NCBI GenBank assembly: GCA_017513625.1
Contig: JAFXEW010000111.1
Location: 1-44,617 of the forward strand
Length of the DNA: 44,617 bases
Direction of reading: 5' to 3'
DNA from: Lachnospiraceae bacterium
GTDB lineage: Bacteria; Bacillota; Clostridia; Lachnospirales; Lachnospiraceae
Positions 34,004-41,631 of this stretch are shown piece by piece. Made by a program: the position numbers and the translations under genes. Within the stretch, counting starts at the first letter, position 1. Each line of letters begins with the position of its first letter. The notes under the pieces were generated by a model that saw only the letters and a list, made by a program, of their open reading frames with translations, had not been told where the DNA came from and made no database searches.

Positions 34004-34840
34004 ATGCTTAGAATTTTGATTGATTCCGCAGCAGACTATTTACCTGCGGATGCCGCCAAAAGAAATATTGAATTCATACCATTGACCGTCACCTTGGACG
34101 GCACTCCCTATCAGGACGGCGTTGACCTGACTACGGACGAGTATTATGACAAATTGTCCCGCGCCGCAGAATTTCCCAAGACGTCCCAGCCTTCACCGCA
34201 GGCCTTTGCAGATATTTTTCAGGATGTTAAGGACAAGGGTGATGAAATGATATGCATCACACTGGCCGCTGCCTTAAGCGGCACCTATCAAAGTGCAAAC
34301 ATAGCCAAGGAAATGGTAGAATACGACCGCATCCATATTATCAACGCCAAAACAGCCACCTGTGCCATCCGGGTACTGGCAGATTATGCCAGAGACCTTG
34401 CAGATCAGGGCGTTTCCACCTTGGAAATCGTGGACAAGGTAAAAGCACTCCGTGAGAAAGTAAAGATTTACGCCATACTGGATACTCTGGAGTATCTGTA
34501 TAAAGGCGGACGTCTCAGCAAGGGGGCTGCAACCATAGGAGAAATGGTAAGTTTAAAGCCCATAATCACTTTGGACAGTGAAGGTGCCATTATGGTTCCC
34601 GGCAAATGTGTGGGAAAAAACAAAGCCACCATGTTTGTTATGAAAGCTCTGGATACGGTGGAAGTTGACACTTCCTTCCCTTTTTACACCATCTATACCC
34701 TTGGCACGGAAAACTGTGAACATCTGGAGAAAAAACTGGACACAGCGGGTTACAGCATTGCTGACCGCCTGCAAATCGGTGCCACCATCGGTTCCCACAT
34801 CGGCCCCGGTGTATTCGGAGTAATCTTCGTACAGAAATGA
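34004..34840 (+). CDS. DegV-family fatty-acid-binding protein
   Basis: ATG 34004 (278 residues, MLRILIDSAADYLPADAAKR) with TAGGAG upstream; an in-frame ATG at 33974 lies inside the MarR gene and is less likely. The N-terminal half carries DSAADY and KTSQPSPQAFADIFQDVKDK and the serine/threonine-containing CITLAAALSGTYQSANIAKE, which bind the fatty-acid carboxylate; LDTLEYLYKGGRLSKGAATI is the second signature. DegV/FakB proteins present fatty acids to a kinase (FakA) for phosphorylation. No fakA is in the window. The acyl-CoA ligase gene, convergent beyond the palindrome, also handles acyl groups. Confidence 0.92.
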   Translation: MLRILIDSAADYLPADAAKRNIEFIPLTVTLDGTPYQDGVDLTTDEYYDKLSRAAEFPKTSQPSPQAFADIFQDVKDKGDEMICITLAAALSGTYQSANIAKEMVEYDRIHIINAKTATCAIRVLADYARDLADQGVSTLEIVDKVKALREKVKIYAILDTLEYLYKGGRLSKGAATIGEMVSLKPIITLDSEGAIMVPGKCVGKNKATMFVMKALDTVEVDTSFPFYTIYTLGTENCEHLEKKLDTAGYSIADRLQIGATIGSHIGPGVFGVIFVQK

Positions 34841-34846
34841 TTATAA

Positions 34847-35104
34847 TAAACAAGCCCGGGACCACAGTCCTCTGTAGGCATAGATGTTCTGATACAGGTA
34901 CGCTTTCGCTACGTGAAAAAGCGTTACGTTACTAAGCTCGAAAAGGCCACCGCATTTACTCTATCTCTCTTTTACCAAACAACCGGTAATAGTGGACTAG
35001 AGCAAATGCCGGTGGCCTTTAATACCTCGCTAAGTAACGACGTTTTTCAAGTACCTGCGTACAGAACATATATGCCAGCAGGACTGTGGTCCCGGGCTTG
35101 TTTA
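34847..35104. repeat. 258-bp imperfect palindrome between convergent genes
   Basis: The outer 25 bases match perfectly: TAAACAAGCCCGGGACCACA and 5 more at 34847-34871 are the reverse complement of 35080-35104. Inward, arms of about 110 bases stay similar with small gaps: AAAGGCCACCG (34942-34952) pairs with CGGTGGCCTTT (35010-35020) and GCATTTACTCTA (34952-34963) with TAGAGCAAATGC (34998-35009). A small apical hairpin TTACC/GGTAA closes the structure. Transcribed, it would fold into one very long hairpin. No target-site duplication is obvious. It may be a MITE-like element, a large bidirectional terminator, or a structured RNA. Open frames across it are artefacts of the repeat. Confidence 0.85.
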
Positions 35105-35110
35105 AGCTTA

Positions 35111-36745
35111 CTAGCTTCTGTTCTGCTGTTCTACCAGACGGTCTGCACCATAAAGCTTGCGAAGTGCAGGCTTTTCAATCTTTCCGGTGGCATTACGGGG
35201 AACATCTGCAAAAATAATGGTCTTAGGGCGCTTATAACGGGGCAGTTCCTTACAGAACTCTTCGATTTCCTCCTGTGTACAGGTCATGCCTTCTTTTATA
35301 GCGATAATAGCACCTGTAATCTCTCCCAGACGCTTATCCGGCAATCCGATGACAGCTACATCCTTCACCTTAGGATGATTGTTTAAGAAATTCTCTATCT
35401 GTACCGGGTAAATATTCTCACCACCGCTAACGATTACATCCTTCTTTCTGTCTACCAGGAAGATAAATCCGTCCTCATCCTGCATAGCCATATCTCCAGT
35501 ACATAACCAACCGTCTTTGATAGTCTTAGCTGTAGCCTCCGGATCATTGTAATAACAGGTCATGACACCGGGGCCCTTTACGCAGAGCTCACCTACATCA
35601 CCACGTGTCACTTCCACATTGTTTTCATCCACAATTTTACACTTCCAGCGGTAACCAGGTACACCGATTGCGCCCACCTTGTGGATATTTTCCACGCCCA
35701 GATGTACACAGCCGGGGCCTGTGGATTCGGACAAACCGTAATTGGTATCATATAAATGATGGGGGAAATATTCCATCCAATGCTTAATCAAAGAAGGCGG
35801 AACTGGCTGTGCGCCTACGTGCATCAGTCTCCACTGTGCCAGTTCATAATCTTCCAGCTTTAAATCCCCTCTGTCCAGGGTATCCAGAATATCCTGTGCC
35901 CAGGGTACCAACAGCCATACGATAGTACATTTTTCCTTGGAAACCGCATCCAGAATGGTCTCGGGGGTAGTGCCCTTTAACAATACCGCCTTACTGCCTG
36001 CACAGAGGCTGCCCATCCAGTGGAATTTGGCACCTGTATGGTACAGAGGCGGAATACACAGGAATACATCGTTTCTGTCGGTAAGATGGTGCTTCTGCTC
36101 CATCTCCGCAGCCTGCATAAGACTTTCATGATTATGTAAAATAGCCTTCGGAAAACCGGTGGTACCTGAGGAGAAGTAAATCGCCGCATCATCCTCTGCT
36201 TCCAGACGCACCAGGGGTGCCTGACTGGAACAATCAGCTACCAGTTCACGGTAACCCTCTGCAAAGGTAGGGCATCCGTCCCCCACATATATAAGCAGTC
36301 TGCCCTGGCTTAATTTCTCTTCGATGGACTCCAATCGTCCGATGAACTCCGGGCCAAAGAACAATACCTGCACCTCAGCCAGATCTGCGCAATACTGGAT
36401 TTCATCCGCCGCAAAACGGAAGTTAAAGGGCACTGCAATAGCACCTGTCTTCAGGATACCAAAGTAAATAGGCAACCACTCCAGACAGTTAAACATCAGA
36501 ATTGCCACTCTGTCGCCCTTCTGCACACCACGGCTCAGAAGCATATTCGCCACACGGTTTGCCTTTTCGTCAAAAATCGCCCAGGTAATCTCCCTGCGAT
36601 AAGGCGTAGAGGAAGTCTGTTGTACCAGGTCAAACTCCTTCCAAATCGTCTTTCTATTATCCTTCATGGTGGGATTCAGCTCTACCAGAGCCACCTCATC
36701 TCCATAAAGCTTATGATTTCTTTCCAATAAATCTGTAACAGGCAT
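35111..36745 (-). CDS. Acyl-CoA synthetase (class I adenylate-forming ligase)
   Basis: 544 residues. Motifs in order: IYFSSGTTGFPKAILHNH (ATP/phosphate loop, about 190-207), YDTNYGLSESTG (A5), LCTGDMAMQDEDGFIFLVDRKKD (A7/A8, hinge) and PRNATGKIEKPALRKL (A10 with the catalytic Lys). It forms acyl-AMP then acyl-CoA, probably from medium or long-chain fatty acids, though aryl acids are possible. AAAGGA precedes ATG 36745. It is monocistronic with palindromes in its promoter. Confidence 0.9.
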   Translation of the reverse strand: MPVTDLLERNHKLYGDEVALVELNPTMKDNRKTIWKEFDLVQQTSSTPYRREITWAIFDEKANRVANMLLSRGVQKGDRVAILMFNCLEWLPIYFGILKTGAIAVPFNFRFAADEIQYCADLAEVQVLFFGPEFIGRLESIEEKLSQGRLLIYVGDGCPTFAEGYRELVADCSSQAPLVRLEAEDDAAIYFSSGTTGFPKAILHNHESLMQAAEMEQKHHLTDRNDVFLCIPPLYHTGAKFHWMGSLCAGSKAVLLKGTTPETILDAVSKEKCTIVWLLVPWAQDILDTLDRGDLKLEDYELAQWRLMHVGAQPVPPSLIKHWMEYFPHHLYDTNYGLSESTGPGCVHLGVENIHKVGAIGVPGYRWKCKIVDENNVEVTRGDVGELCVKGPGVMTCYYNDPEATAKTIKDGWLCTGDMAMQDEDGFIFLVDRKKDVIVSGGENIYPVQIENFLNNHPKVKDVAVIGLPDKRLGEITGAIIAIKEGMTCTQEEIEEFCKELPRYKRPKTIIFADVPRNATGKIEKPALRKLYGADRLVEQQNRS

Positions 36746-36785
36746 GATATTTCATCCTTTCGTCATCTAATTTGCAATTCTTTAG

Positions 36786-36838
36786 CACTTTAAAGTGTAG
36801 ACTTATATAAAGATAACACATTAATGTGTAAAAGTCAA
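36786..36838 (-). promoter_or_regulatory. Promoter of the acyl-CoA ligase gene with two palindromic operators
   Basis: Minus strand: -35 TTGACT (36838-36833), 17-base spacer, -10 TATCTT (36815-36810). The spacer is filled by the perfect 14-bp palindrome ACACATTAATGTGT (36816-36829), so a bound protein would block polymerase. A second perfect palindrome CACTTTAAAGTG (36786-36797) lies around the predicted transcription start. Confidence 0.65.
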
Positions 36839-36875
36839 TGGATATAGCATTTTTGTATACTTACTATTGGTATAT

Positions 36876-36920
36876 AAAGTCTATATATAGCCTTTACCTT
36901 TCCACTCCGGCTGATATAAT
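36876..36920 (+). promoter_or_regulatory. Shared activator-like palindrome (copy 2) with extended -10 promoter, no recognisable gene downstream
   Basis: AAAGTCTATATATAGCCTTT (36876-36895), identical to copy 1, then -10 TATAAT (36915-36920) with TGA before it. The palindrome centre (36885.5) lies about 41.5 bases before the expected transcription start. CCGGCTG precedes the -10, as in copy 3. Downstream only a 26-codon frame without ribosome binding site (ATG 36943 to TGA 37023) is seen, so the transcript is either a small RNA, a leader of the aminotransferase, or the remnant of a lost gene such as an Rpn gene. Confidence 0.6.
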
Positions 36921-37030
36921 AATATCTACGGGTGCTACCAATATGAGGTATGCGGTTAGTCCTCTCTCAATCCGACTTATGCTATCACGTTCAATCACAA
37001 TTCCTTTGCCCGTGTACGGATGATTTGTTA

Positions 37031-37059
37031 TTGACTTCCCACGTTCAATGCACTATGAT
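37031..37059 (+). promoter_or_regulatory. Promoter of the aminotransferase gene
   Basis: -35 TTGACT (37031-37036), 17-base spacer, -10 TATGAT (37054-37059). The transcript would begin near 37066 and so carry the 14-bp tandem repeat in its 175-base leader. Confidence 0.65.
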
Positions 37060-37080
37060 AAAACAATAAAGTCCACGCAT

Positions 37081-37150
37081 TTTTTGCATTGCATTTTTTG
37101 CATTGCATTCTTTGCATTGCATTTTTTGCATTGCATTTTTTGCATTGCAT
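37081..37150. repeat. Five tandem copies of a 14-bp unit in a 5' leader
   Basis: Unit TTTTTGCATTGCAT repeated exactly five times (37081-37150), with the third copy starting TCTTT, and a partial sixth TCTTTG. The pattern of T and C variants suggests a 42-bp higher-order duplication. The repeat count could vary by slippage. Confidence 0.95.
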
Positions 37151-37241
37151 TCTTTGTGTGGGCCCTCATAACGTAATAGAGTATATAAATCCTCTCCTCA
37201 CAGGAGACTCGGATTTTGTCAAAAAATAAAGGAGACTTATT

Positions 37242-38426
37242 ATGTTAAATGAAAGAATGGTAGCTCTTGGAACCCAGCGTTCCGTTATCAGAGAGCTTTT
37301 TGAATTTGGCAAACAACGTGCAGCAGAGGTAGGAGCTAAAAATGTATTTGATTTTTCCATCGGTAATCCCTCCGTCCCCTCTCCCGCTATCGTAAATGAA
37401 ACTGCCCTGAAACTGATTCAGGAAATGGACCCGGTAGTACTTCACGGCTACACCAGTGCCCAGGGCGATGCCGGCGTACGTCAGATGCTGGCAGAATCCG
37501 TAAACCGCCGTTTTGGAACCTGTTTCCATGAGAATAATTTCTACATGACCGTTGGCGCTGCTGCAGCTCTTTGCTGCTGCTTAAACGGCTTGTGCAACCC
37601 GGGCGATGAGGTTATCGTATTTGCCCCCTTCTTCCCCGAATACCGTGTATTTATTGAAGGTGCAGGCGCAGTGATGAAAATGATTCCTGCTGATATCGAG
37701 GGATTCCAGATTGATTTTGATGCTTTTGAGGCTGCTATCAGCCCCCGTACCAAGGCCGTTATCGTCAACTCCCCCAATAATCCTTCCGGCGTGGTATATT
37801 CAAAAGAAACCATCGAAAAACTGGTTACTGTATTGGATAAATACAGTGCAAAATACGGCGAGCCCATCTACCTGATTGCAGATGAGCCCTACCGCGAAAT
37901 CGTGTTTAACGGTACTGATGTACCTTATTTAACCCATTATTACAAAAATACTCTGGTATGCTATTCCTGGTCCAAATCCCTGTCCCTGCCCGGACAGCGT
38001 ATGGGCTATGTCATCGTACCTGACGAAGTAACCGACAGCAAGCTGGTATATGCTGCTGTAGCAGGCGCAGGCCGTTCCCTGGGATACGTGAATGCCCCCG
38101 GTCTGTTCCAGAGAGTCTGTGCCATGTGTGCAGATGTAAACGCAGATGTAGCCATCTACGAAACCAATAAGAACCTTTTGGTAAATGGTCTGCGCGACAT
38201 GGGCTTCCACGTGGTGGAGCCGGGCGGAACCTTCTATATGTTCCCCCGTACTTTAATCGAAGACGACATTGCTTTTTGTGAAAAAGCCAAAGATTTCAAC
38301 CTGCTCATCGTACCCGGAACCGGCTTCGGTTGTCCCGGTCACACACGTATTTCCTACTGTGTTCCCACTGAGCGTGCCGAGAAATCCCTGGTTGCCTTTG
38401 AACAGCTGGCTAAATACTATAAATAA
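37242..38426 (+). CDS. PLP-dependent aminotransferase, class I (aspartate aminotransferase-like)
   Basis: 394 residues, fold type I. The PLP lysine is K245 in CYSWSKSLSLPGQRMGY. NSPNNPSGVVY (PLP/substrate), DEPYREIVF (Asp to the pyridine N) and the C-terminal FGCPGHTRISYC (Arg that binds the substrate carboxylate) are all intact. It begins MLNERMVALGTQRSVIRELF. Typical members transaminate aspartate, alanine or aromatic amino acids; the exact amino acid is unclear. AAGGAG precedes ATG 37242. It has its own promoter and terminator. Confidence 0.9.
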   Translation: MLNERMVALGTQRSVIRELFEFGKQRAAEVGAKNVFDFSIGNPSVPSPAIVNETALKLIQEMDPVVLHGYTSAQGDAGVRQMLAESVNRRFGTCFHENNFYMTVGAAAALCCCLNGLCNPGDEVIVFAPFFPEYRVFIEGAGAVMKMIPADIEGFQIDFDAFEAAISPRTKAVIVNSPNNPSGVVYSKETIEKLVTVLDKYSAKYGEPIYLIADEPYREIVFNGTDVPYLTHYYKNTLVCYSWSKSLSLPGQRMGYVIVPDEVTDSKLVYAAVAGAGRSLGYVNAPGLFQRVCAMCADVNADVAIYETNKNLLVNGLRDMGFHVVEPGGTFYMFPRTLIEDDIAFCEKAKDFNLLIVPGTGFGCPGHTRISYCVPTERAEKSLVAFEQLAKYYK

Positions 38427-38432
38427 CATTCT

Positions 38433-38466
38433 ATGGGTACTGCCTGGCGGTACCCATACTGTTTTT
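38433..38466 (+). terminator. Aminotransferase terminator
   Basis: ATGGGTAC (38433-38440) pairs with GTACCCAT (38450-38457), with further GCC/GGC pairing inside, followed by ACTGTTTTTC. Confidence 0.75.
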
Positions 38467-38497
38467 CTTTCACAATATCACCAAAAGAGGTCACACT

Positions 38498-39355
38498 ATG
38501 ATTATTGATTTTCATACACATACTTTCCCCGACAAAATAGCAGAAAAAGTAGTCCAAAATCTGGCAAAAGTGAGCTGCACCATGCCCTTTACGGACGGAA
38601 GTCAGAGAGGCCTCCTTTCATCCATGACCAAATCAGGTGTGGATTACAGCATCACGCTCCCCGTAATGACTTCACCTGAACAGGTGGACAAAATACACAA
38701 CGGCATCATAGATAACATGGAAGCATTAACTGCTGCAGGAATTATTCCCTTTGGCGGCATGCATCCCGAACACGACCATATGCGTCAGGAGATGATACGC
38801 CTGCGGGATGCAGGCATCAAGGGGGTCAAAATACATCCCGCTTACCAAAAAAAGGACCTGAACCACCCTTCCATGATGAAGATCATTGACATTGCTTCGG
38901 ACTTAGGTTTGATTATAATCACACATGCCGGCATTGATATCGGTATCTACGATCACGATTACGCCTCAATAAGCCATGCTTTAGAGATACTGGACCAAAT
39001 ACAGCCACAGCGCTTTGTCCTTGCCCATATGGGCGGCTGGGGATGCTGGGAGGCAGTAGAAAACCACCTGGCAGGTGCGCCTGTATATTTTGATACTGCC
39101 TTCTCCGTGGGCCCCATCGTTCCCTTACCGGCTCATGAAAAAGCTCCCTATCTGGACACCAACCTCACTGTGGAAGCCTTTGCCCGTTTGTGTCATAAAC
39201 ACGGTACGGATAAAATACTTTTTGCTACCGATTCCCCCTGGCAGGACCAGTCTGATACTATTTCCCTGATTCGCAGTGCTCCCCTCAGCAGTCATGACAT
39301 GGACCGCATTTTGTACCAAAATGCCGCAGGTCTGTTACAACTTCCCATGGAATAA
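38498..39355 (+). CDS. Amidohydrolase-2 family metal-dependent hydrolase
   Basis: 285 residues, TIM barrel. Metal ligands: H6 and H8 in IIDFHTHTFPD, the His of ITHAGIDIG and of VLAHMGGWG, and the Asp of FATDSPWQ. GVKIHPAYQ is the usual barrel strand. The ACMSD-like branch of the family decarboxylates or hydrolyses small organic acids; the substrate here is unknown. It starts 72 bases after the aminotransferase stop, past that gene's terminator, with AAAGAGG upstream. Confidence 0.85.
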   Translation: MIIDFHTHTFPDKIAEKVVQNLAKVSCTMPFTDGSQRGLLSSMTKSGVDYSITLPVMTSPEQVDKIHNGIIDNMEALTAAGIIPFGGMHPEHDHMRQEMIRLRDAGIKGVKIHPAYQKKDLNHPSMMKIIDIASDLGLIIITHAGIDIGIYDHDYASISHALEILDQIQPQRFVLAHMGGWGCWEAVENHLAGAPVYFDTAFSVGPIVPLPAHEKAPYLDTNLTVEAFARLCHKHGTDKILFATDSPWQDQSDTISLIRSAPLSSHDMDRILYQNAAGLLQLPME

Positions 39356-39358
39356 CCA

Positions 39359-39379
39359 AGAATGTGCGTTGCACATTCT
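39359..39379. terminator. Hairpin after the amidohydrolase gene
   Basis: 9-bp perfect stem AGAATGTGC / GCACATTCT with loop GTT. It is followed not by a T run but by a GC-rich stretch full of short GCG palindromes (39380-39440), so termination is likely but not certain. Confidence 0.5.
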
Positions 39380-39446
39380 CGCACTGACGCGCAGTCGCAA
39401 CGCGATATCTTCCACTTGCGCGTCATGCGCATCCCCGCGGAACGTT

Positions 39447-39479
39447 TTTTACTTCACAGGAAATTCCTATGAAGTAAAA
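39447..39479. repeat. 16-pair AT-rich hairpin in a structured intergenic block
   Basis: TTTTACTTCA-C-AGGAA pairs with TTCCT-A-TGAAGTAAAA around one central A; the only mismatch becomes G-U on the minus strand. Together with the flanking hairpins it makes a 160-base block (39359-39517) of consecutive inverted repeats. Confidence 0.65.
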
Positions 39480-39517
39480 GACTCCGGCCATCCGACTTTC
39501 TGTCAGTGGCGGGAGTC
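39480..39517 (-). terminator. Terminator of the sensor-GGDEF gene
   Basis: GACTCCGGCCA (39480-39490) pairs with TGGCGGGAGTC (39507-39517), with one G-G (plus) or C-C (minus) mismatch. In the leftward transcript a UUUUA tail follows. Confidence 0.6.
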
Positions 39518-39530
39518 TCTTCTGCTTGTA

Positions 39531-41453
39531 CTATAGCTTCTTTCTACCCGATTTCTTTATATTTTTGGCCTGATACATACGCACATCTGCGTTACGGACA
39601 TATTCCTCCATATCTGTGTCCATGGTTATTTCACCTACATGATAACCATAGCTCAGGGACAATCTGCCTCTGTGGGTATTGGCCGCATTGTAAGCCTCCA
39701 CCAGTTTATCCACCCTGCGCCAGTACTCCGCTGCCTCCTCCGCACCGGACACTACGCCCATTACCACAAACTCATCTCCGCCATATCGTGCCACTTCAAA
39801 ATCCATACCGACGCTTCCCAAAAGCTCCGCTGCCTTTTTGATTACATAATCACCCTCTTCATGGCCGAAACGGTCATTAACCAGTTTCAAATCGTCCAAA
39901 TCCACGAAACCGATAAAAACAAGCTTACGCTCCTTAATACAGCGCTTCTTAATAACCTGGGAAAAACGTGCCTGGCCAAACCTGTTGTATACTCCTGTGA
40001 GGGAATCCTTTACATACATGTCATCCAATGCCTGCATGGCCGTCTCTAAAAGACAATGCTTACGCATATTTTCAATGGCATGCCCCATATCGATCAGCCA
40101 TTTTGCATACAATGTATCGCCAATGGGAACCTCGCTGTTTACAAATACAACATATCCGTAGTTACGGTCCAGATAGTGAATGGGCGAAAAAATATACATC
40201 TTACCCTGCTGTCCTTCTGCAAACATTTCATCCAATCCGTAACAGGAGGGGAAATCCTGCTTTTGGAAGAACTTTCTATCCTTATATGCAAGCATTACCT
40301 TAGACATCTCCGTATAATGCTGGCGTTCATATGCAGACATATTTTCCTGCTCTACGATGCTTCTGCCAAACACGGTTTCCATAAAATCTGAATTAGTACA
40401 GCAATAAAACTCGCCCGGCTCCATCTTTTCAATAAAAGTCCTAAGTGCCAGCAGCCAGTCCTGATATTTATTACCCAGCATAATATCCTTAGCCTGCTGC
40501 AGCATATGGCGCACGGAAGTACGGCGGAACGCCGCCTTTCTCATACTACTGCGCTGCTCACCGTAGGTATATGCAGCATCCCCTCTGACACATCCGCAGC
40601 TTTCTCCCCAGACTACACTGTCAGGAATGCGTATTTCCCTGGGTACCACTTCACCATGAGCAAGGTCCCACAAAAGCTTACAGGCTGCTTCTGCCTGCTT
40701 ATCCACAGAATTATATACAGAAGTCAGCACCGGCTCATGCTGGCGCCCTTCCTCGCTGCCATCATATCCTGAAACTGCCACATGTCCCGGTATGGAATAA
40801 CCGTTTTTCTGCAAAATACCGCATACGGTAATGGCCATAATATCATTGGCACAGATAACGGCATCCGGCAAGGGCCGTCCGGAATTAAGCAATCTGGTAG
40901 CGGCATACTCACCGCCCAGTATATCAAAATCCCCCTGAGTTATCTCATTTTCATCCACGGGAATGCCATGGGCCTCTAAAGCGTCCAGATAGGCACGGAA
41001 TCTTTCTTCTGCATCAGGATTGCCTGCAATCCCCTTGACAAAATGCAATCTGCGCATTCCATGCTCTACAATAAAATGCTCCACCAATTCCCGCATGGCC
41101 TGATAGGAATCTCCTCCTACGAAGTAATAATCCTTCATTTTCGTACCAATGAAAACAATGGGTTTGGTAACATTACGCAGTTTTTGGGTGATACGCTTCT
41201 GATTGCCTTCCAGGTGAATGGTATTTGCCACCACGATTACACCATCAAAAAGATCCAGGTCCGGCAAGTTCACAATATTCAATTCGCCTGCATTATGCCT
41301 GTCATTTTCAATAGCACCGGTAAACCACGTAAAAACCGCAATATTACAGTTATATTCTTCTATGAAATGCTCCAGGCTGCGCAGAATACTGACCTGGGCG
41401 TTGGTATCAATTGCAGTAATCAACACCGCAATATTCATGAGTTTCTTTGCCAT
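39531..41453 (-). CDS. LacI-type sugar-sensor domain fused to a GGDEF diguanylate cyclase
   Basis: Start ATG 41453 (640 residues, MAKKLMNIAVLITAIDTNAQ); the in-frame ATG at 41504 overlaps the promoter -10 and cannot be used from that promoter. Residues about 5-290 resemble the ligand-binding part of LacI/GalR repressors (VANTIHLEGNQ, DAVICANDIMAITVCGIL, VAVSGYDGSEEG), but no helix-turn-helix precedes them and there is no signal peptide. A middle region (about 310-470) follows, then a GGDEF domain (about 480-640) with DSLTGVYNR and the active site RYGGDEF near 556-562. It thus probably makes cyclic di-GMP in response to a cytoplasmic ligand, perhaps a sugar. The inhibitory RxxD site is not obvious. 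Confidence 0.88.
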   Translation of the reverse strand: MAKKLMNIAVLITAIDTNAQVSILRSLEHFIEEYNCNIAVFTWFTGAIENDRHNAGELNIVNLPDLDLFDGVIVVANTIHLEGNQKRITQKLRNVTKPIVFIGTKMKDYYFVGGDSYQAMRELVEHFIVEHGMRRLHFVKGIAGNPDAEERFRAYLDALEAHGIPVDENEITQGDFDILGGEYAATRLLNSGRPLPDAVICANDIMAITVCGILQKNGYSIPGHVAVSGYDGSEEGRQHEPVLTSVYNSVDKQAEAACKLLWDLAHGEVVPREIRIPDSVVWGESCGCVRGDAAYTYGEQRSSMRKAAFRRTSVRHMLQQAKDIMLGNKYQDWLLALRTFIEKMEPGEFYCCTNSDFMETVFGRSIVEQENMSAYERQHYTEMSKVMLAYKDRKFFQKQDFPSCYGLDEMFAEGQQGKMYIFSPIHYLDRNYGYVVFVNSEVPIGDTLYAKWLIDMGHAIENMRKHCLLETAMQALDDMYVKDSLTGVYNRFGQARFSQVIKKRCIKERKLVFIGFVDLDDLKLVNDRFGHEEGDYVIKKAAELLGSVGMDFEVARYGGDEFVVMGVVSGAEEAAEYWRRVDKLVEAYNAANTHRGRLSLSYGYHVGEITMDTDMEEYVRNADVRMYQAKNIKKSGRKKL

Positions 41454-41502
41454 CCCACAATATCCTTTCCATAAATGAACTATAACCTTTCCTCCAAAGT
41501 AC

Positions 41503-41532
41503 ATTATATAAATAAATTAGCTATTATTTCAA
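41503..41532 (-). promoter_or_regulatory. Promoter of the sensor-GGDEF gene
   Basis: Minus strand: -35 TTGAAA (41532-41527), 18-base spacer, -10 TATAAT (41508-41503). It rules out the upstream ATG at 41504 as start codon. Confidence 0.7.
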
Positions 41533-41561
41533 GTCATTTTTTGCTAATTACTCCCTGCAAA

Positions 41562-41592
41562 AGTAAAAAGTGCGACATATCTGCCGCACTTT
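41562..41592 (-). terminator. Symporter gene terminator
   Basis: AAAGTGCG (41592-41585 in leftward sense) pairs with CGCACTTT (41574-41567), loop of 10, followed by UUAC. It separates the symporter and sensor-GGDEF transcripts. Confidence 0.8.
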
Positions 41593-41631
41593 CATTAATT
41601 GCTCTTTTTAATCACAAAAACGTTTATACAT

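Noticed and set aside
34913..35386. 157-codon rightward frame
   Set aside because: It runs through the long palindrome and antisense to the acyl-CoA ligase gene, with no ribosome binding site.
36838..37023. 61-codon rightward frame over the copy 2 promoter
   Set aside because: It starts upstream of the predicted transcription start and has no ribosome binding site; only its last 26 codons could be transcribed from that promoter.
37081..37156. Regular repeat resembling a CRISPR array
   Set aside because: The 14-bp units are directly adjacent with no spacers and no cas genes are nearby; it is a simple tandem repeat.
41454..41504. N-terminal extension of the sensor-GGDEF protein from ATG 41504
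   Set aside because: That ATG overlaps the -10 box TATAAT (41508-41503), so it would not be in the transcript; ATG 41453 has a good AAAGGA upstream.
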